A DNA stretch of 7,717 nt from NCBI GenBank assembly GCA_937926025.1, contig CALANQ010000032.1:1-7717 (forward strand). The letters run 5' to 3'. The translations under genes were made by a program, and so were the position numbers. Below are positions 5,437-7,717 of the stretch, piece after piece. Position 1 is the first letter of the stretch; every line of letters starts with the position of its first letter. The notes beneath the pieces were generated by a model that was not told where the DNA came from, searched no databases, and saw nothing but the letters and a program-made list of their open reading frames with translations. This stretch comes from an uncultured Acidimicrobiales bacterium (GTDB lineage: Bacteria; Actinomycetota; Acidimicrobiia; Acidimicrobiales; Iamiaceae).

Positions 5437-7717
5437 GTGCCCGTTCCCGGACCCCTCGCCCTCGGCCGCGGCGTCGTCATCAACGCCGGTGACGCCATCC
5501 CCGCACCGTGGATGAGCGCGCCCGTCACCACCATCGACGAAGCCGCGCTGGCCGCGCCGGGCCCCGTGGTGCAGGAGCTGCACCGGGCCTGGGCGTCGCG
5601 GACCGCGGTGGTGGTGGAGCTGGCGGTGGACCCCGGCCGCTTCCGGGACCCGGTGGCCATCACCGACGAGCCGTGGAGCCTCGACGCCGACGTGGAGCCG
5701 TGGTTCGACCGGCTGCACTTCCTGGTGTGGGCCAACACCTACGACGCCCGGTCCGGTTCGCTCATCTGGTGGTGGGGTCGCAAGGCGGCCCGCGCCGGAG
5801 CCACCGACACCCCCGACGGCGAGGCCGACGTGCTGCTGCCGGGGGCGGTGGCGGCCTGGGTCGACGGCGGGCCCCGGCGCCCCTGGGATCCGGCGCTGGT
5901 CGGCGGCCACCGCGTGGTGCACGCGGAGTCGGTGGAGCTGGGTCGTGCCGAGGTCGCACCCGGCCCGGTGGAGCCCGGTGCCGACCTCGCCCCGGACCAG
6001 CTGGCGGCGGTGGCCCACCTCAGCGGACCGGCGCGCGTCATCGCCCCCGCCGGATCGGGCAAGACCCGGGTGCTCACCGAGCGCCTCCGGCACCTGCTCG
6101 GCGATCGGGGGTGGGAGCGCGAGGCCGTGCTGGCCGTGGCCTACAACAAGGAGGCCCAGCTGGAGCTGGAGCGCCGGACGGAGGCGTTCCGCCCCCGGGT
6201 CCGCACGCTCAACTCGCTCGGGCTGTGGGTGGTCACCCAGCACCTCGGACGGGCCCCTGCGCTGTTCGAGGAGCGCGACTGCCGCCGCCTGGTGGAGTCG
6301 CTGCTGCCCGGCCGCCGCCGGCAGCGGGCCAACACCGATCCCATCGGCCCGTACCTGGAGGCGCTCGGGCTGGTGCGGCTCGGGCTGCGCTCGCCCCGGT
6401 CGGTCGAGGAGTCGCGCGACGACGTCGACGGCCTCAGCGAGATCTTCGCCCCGTACCGGGAGCACCTGGCATCGCGCGGCGCCGTCGACTTCGACGACCA
6501 GATCTACGCCGCCATCGGCGCCCTCCTGTCCGACGGCCCGTTCCGCCGGAGCATGCAGCAGCGGTGCCGGCACCTCCTGGTGGACGAGTTCCAGGACCTG
6601 ACCCCGGCGCACGTCCTCCTGCTCCGGCTGCTGGCCCTGCCCGCCCTCGACGTGTTCGGTGTCGGCGACGACGATCAGGTCATCTACGGCCACGTCGGCG
6701 CCGACCCGGCCTACCTCATCGACTACGACACGCTGTTCCCCGGTGCGGCCTCGCACCCGCTCACGGTGAACTACCGGTGCCCGGTGGCGGTGGTCGACGG
6801 TGCGCGCACGCTGCTGGGCTACAACCGCCGGCGCGTGGCCAAGGAGATCGTGGCCGGTCCCGCGGCCGACGCCGCACCGGCCGCGCTGCGCGTGGTGGAG
6901 CACGGGCCGGACCGGGGTGCGGCGGCCACGGTGGCGGCGGTGGAGGAGTGGCTGGCCAAACCGGGGGTGGCGCCGGCATCGGTCGCGGTGCTCACCCGGG
7001 TCAACTCCCTGCTGCTGGCACCGCAGGTGGCGCTGGCGGAGGCCGGCGTGCCGCTCAGCTCGGTGCTGCGGCCCGAGGTCCTGGAGCGCACCGGCCTGCG
7101 GGCCGCCCTGGCCTACCTGCGGCTGGCCGTCGCCGGCGACGCCATGGACCGGCGCGACATCGTGGAGATCATGCGCCGGCCCACCCGCGGCCTGCCCCAG
7201 TGGTTCCCCGACCGCCTGGAGCGCCGCAACCACTGGTCGCCGGCGCAGCTGCGCACCATCGCCGACCAGGTGCCGGACAAGGAGGCGGCCAAGGTCCTCC
7301 ACCTGGCCGATGACCTGGCGCTCGTCGCCGGTGCCGCCCGGGGCGGCACCACCCGGTCCATCCTCGAGCTGGTCCGCGACCAGATCGGCTTGGGCTCGGC
7401 GATGTCGATGCTGGACCAGTCGGGGGCGGCGCAGGGCTCCAGCCACCTCGATGACCTGGAGGGTCTGCTGGGCGTGGCCGACCTGCACCCCGACCCGGCC
7501 GGGTTCGAGCCGTGGCTGCGCGGCCTGTTCGGTCGCGAGCGCGATCCCGACGGCGTCGTGCTGTCCACCATCCACCGGGTGAAGGGCCGGGAGTGGGATC
7601 GCGTGCTGCTCTTCGGCGTGTCCGACGGCGTCATGCCCCACCGGCTCGCCGAGGATCGGGAGGAGGAGCGGCGGGTCCTCCACGTGGGCATCACCCGCGG
7701 CCGCCACCGGGTGGCGG
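5437..7717 (+). CDS. UvrD/Rep-family superfamily 1 ATP-dependent DNA helicase (3'-truncated)
   Basis: The frame is open from GTG 5437 to the window end (760 residues visible). SF1A helicase motifs occur in order: Q-motif LAPDQ (184-188); Walker A APAGSGKT (203-210, K209); motif Ia AVAYNKEAQ; motif Ib around VRTLNSLG; Walker B DEFQD (383-387); motif III GDDDQVIYG (410-418); motif IV NYRCP (445-449); motif V TIHRVKGREWD (711-721); and motif VI HVGITRGR (749-756) with the arginine finger R754. It is predicted to be a 3'-to-5' translocase acting in DNA repair or replication restart. Canonical UvrD/PcrA begins almost at Walker A, but here about 180 residues precede the Q-motif. These include LHFLVWANTYDARSG (93-107) and a triple-Trp cluster WWWGRKAA (111-118), which suggest a separate domain. 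Only the region after motif VI is missing. GTG 5437 is preferred over ATG 5512 because of the TAGGTT box and because the sequence looks coding between them. Not RecB, AddA or UvrD2 by visible features; the exact subfamily is uncertain. Confidence 0.93.
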   Translation, partial: MPVPGPLALGRGVVINAGDAIPAPWMSAPVTTIDEAALAAPGPVVQELHRAWASRTAVVVELAVDPGRFRDPVAITDEPWSLDADVEPWFDRLHFLVWANTYDARSGSLIWWWGRKAARAGATDTPDGEADVLLPGAVAAWVDGGPRRPWDPALVGGHRVVHAESVELGRAEVAPGPVEPGADLAPDQLAAVAHLSGPARVIAPAGSGKTRVLTERLRHLLGDRGWEREAVLAVAYNKEAQLELERRTEAFRPRVRTLNSLGLWVVTQHLGRAPALFEERDCRRLVESLLPGRRRQRANTDPIGPYLEALGLVRLGLRSPRSVEESRDDVDGLSEIFAPYREHLASRGAVDFDDQIYAAIGALLSDGPFRRSMQQRCRHLLVDEFQDLTPAHVLLLRLLALPALDVFGVGDDDQVIYGHVGADPAYLIDYDTLFPGAASHPLTVNYRCPVAVVDGARTLLGYNRRRVAKEIVAGPAADAAPAALRVVEHGPDRGAAATVAAVEEWLAKPGVAPASVAVLTRVNSLLLAPQVALAEAGVPLSSVLRPEVLERTGLRAALAYLRLAVAGDAMDRRDIVEIMRRPTRGLPQWFPDRLERRNHWSPAQLRTIADQVPDKEAAKVLHLADDLALVAGAARGGTTRSILELVRDQIGLGSAMSMLDQSGAAQGSSHLDDLEGLLGVADLHPDPAGFEPWLRGLFGRERDPDGVVLSTIHRVKGREWDRVLLFGVSDGVMPHRLAEDREEERRVLHVGITRGRHRVA

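Noticed and set aside
5508..7313. A 601-codon open frame on the plus strand within the helicase region.
   Set aside because: It is an out-of-frame shadow made of Gly/Arg/Pro/Ala repeats; the real helicase frame starts at 5437 and runs off the window end.
5410..7707. A 765-codon open frame on the minus strand opposite the helicase.
   Set aside because: The opposite frame carries every SF1 helicase motif in order, while this one has low-complexity His/Gly/Arg/Gln-rich sequence and no family features.

Overview
This is chromosomal DNA from a high-G+C bacterium, most likely an actinobacterium (Actinomycetota). Acidimicrobiia is my best guess within that phylum, but I cannot prove it from the sequence. 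Three things point this way. G+C is very high, roughly 70% by eye (not counted). The leucyl-tRNA synthetase has the actinobacterial form, with a KMGKS signature and no zinc-knuckle cysteines in the segment where E. coli has them. Several genes also appear to start without a leader, which is common in this phylum. I see no mobile element, CRISPR array, tRNA or rRNA.

Layout, left to right. (1) Positions 2-724, + strand: the 3' part of a gene for a very acidic protein, probably exported or lipid-anchored, of unknown function. (2) Positions 738-3560, - strand: complete leuS, ending 13 bases from gene 1 in a tail-to-tail arrangement. (3) Positions 3561-3853: a divergent intergenic region holding a likely promoter for each flanking gene and, between them, a perfect 14-bp inverted repeat. 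(4) Positions 3854-5007, + strand: a two-gene operon encoding a small RsbW/UsfX-type anti-sigma factor and a SigB/SigF-type sigma factor, overlapping by 4 bases. (5) Positions 4994-5326, - strand: a STAS-domain anti-anti-sigma factor that converges on the sigma gene and overlaps its 3' end by 14 bases. (6) Positions 5437 to the window end, + strand: a UvrD/Rep-family superfamily 1 helicase with a long unusual N-terminal region, cut off at the right edge.

Genes 4-5 look like a compact partner-switching module. The anti-sigma protein would hold the sigma factor, and the STAS protein would compete for the anti-sigma protein when its conserved serine is unphosphorylated. The anti-sigma protein has lost recognisable ATP-site residues: the N-box Asn is Arg, and the usual G1-box Asp is Val. 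How the switch would be driven by phosphorylation is therefore an open question. The leuS, STAS and helicase genes lack a convincing Shine-Dalgarno sequence, yet each has a TAnnnT box ending 6-7 bases before its start codon. This suggests leaderless mRNAs. The anti-sigma gene instead has a strong GGAGGA ribosome site and a TAnnnT box further upstream.
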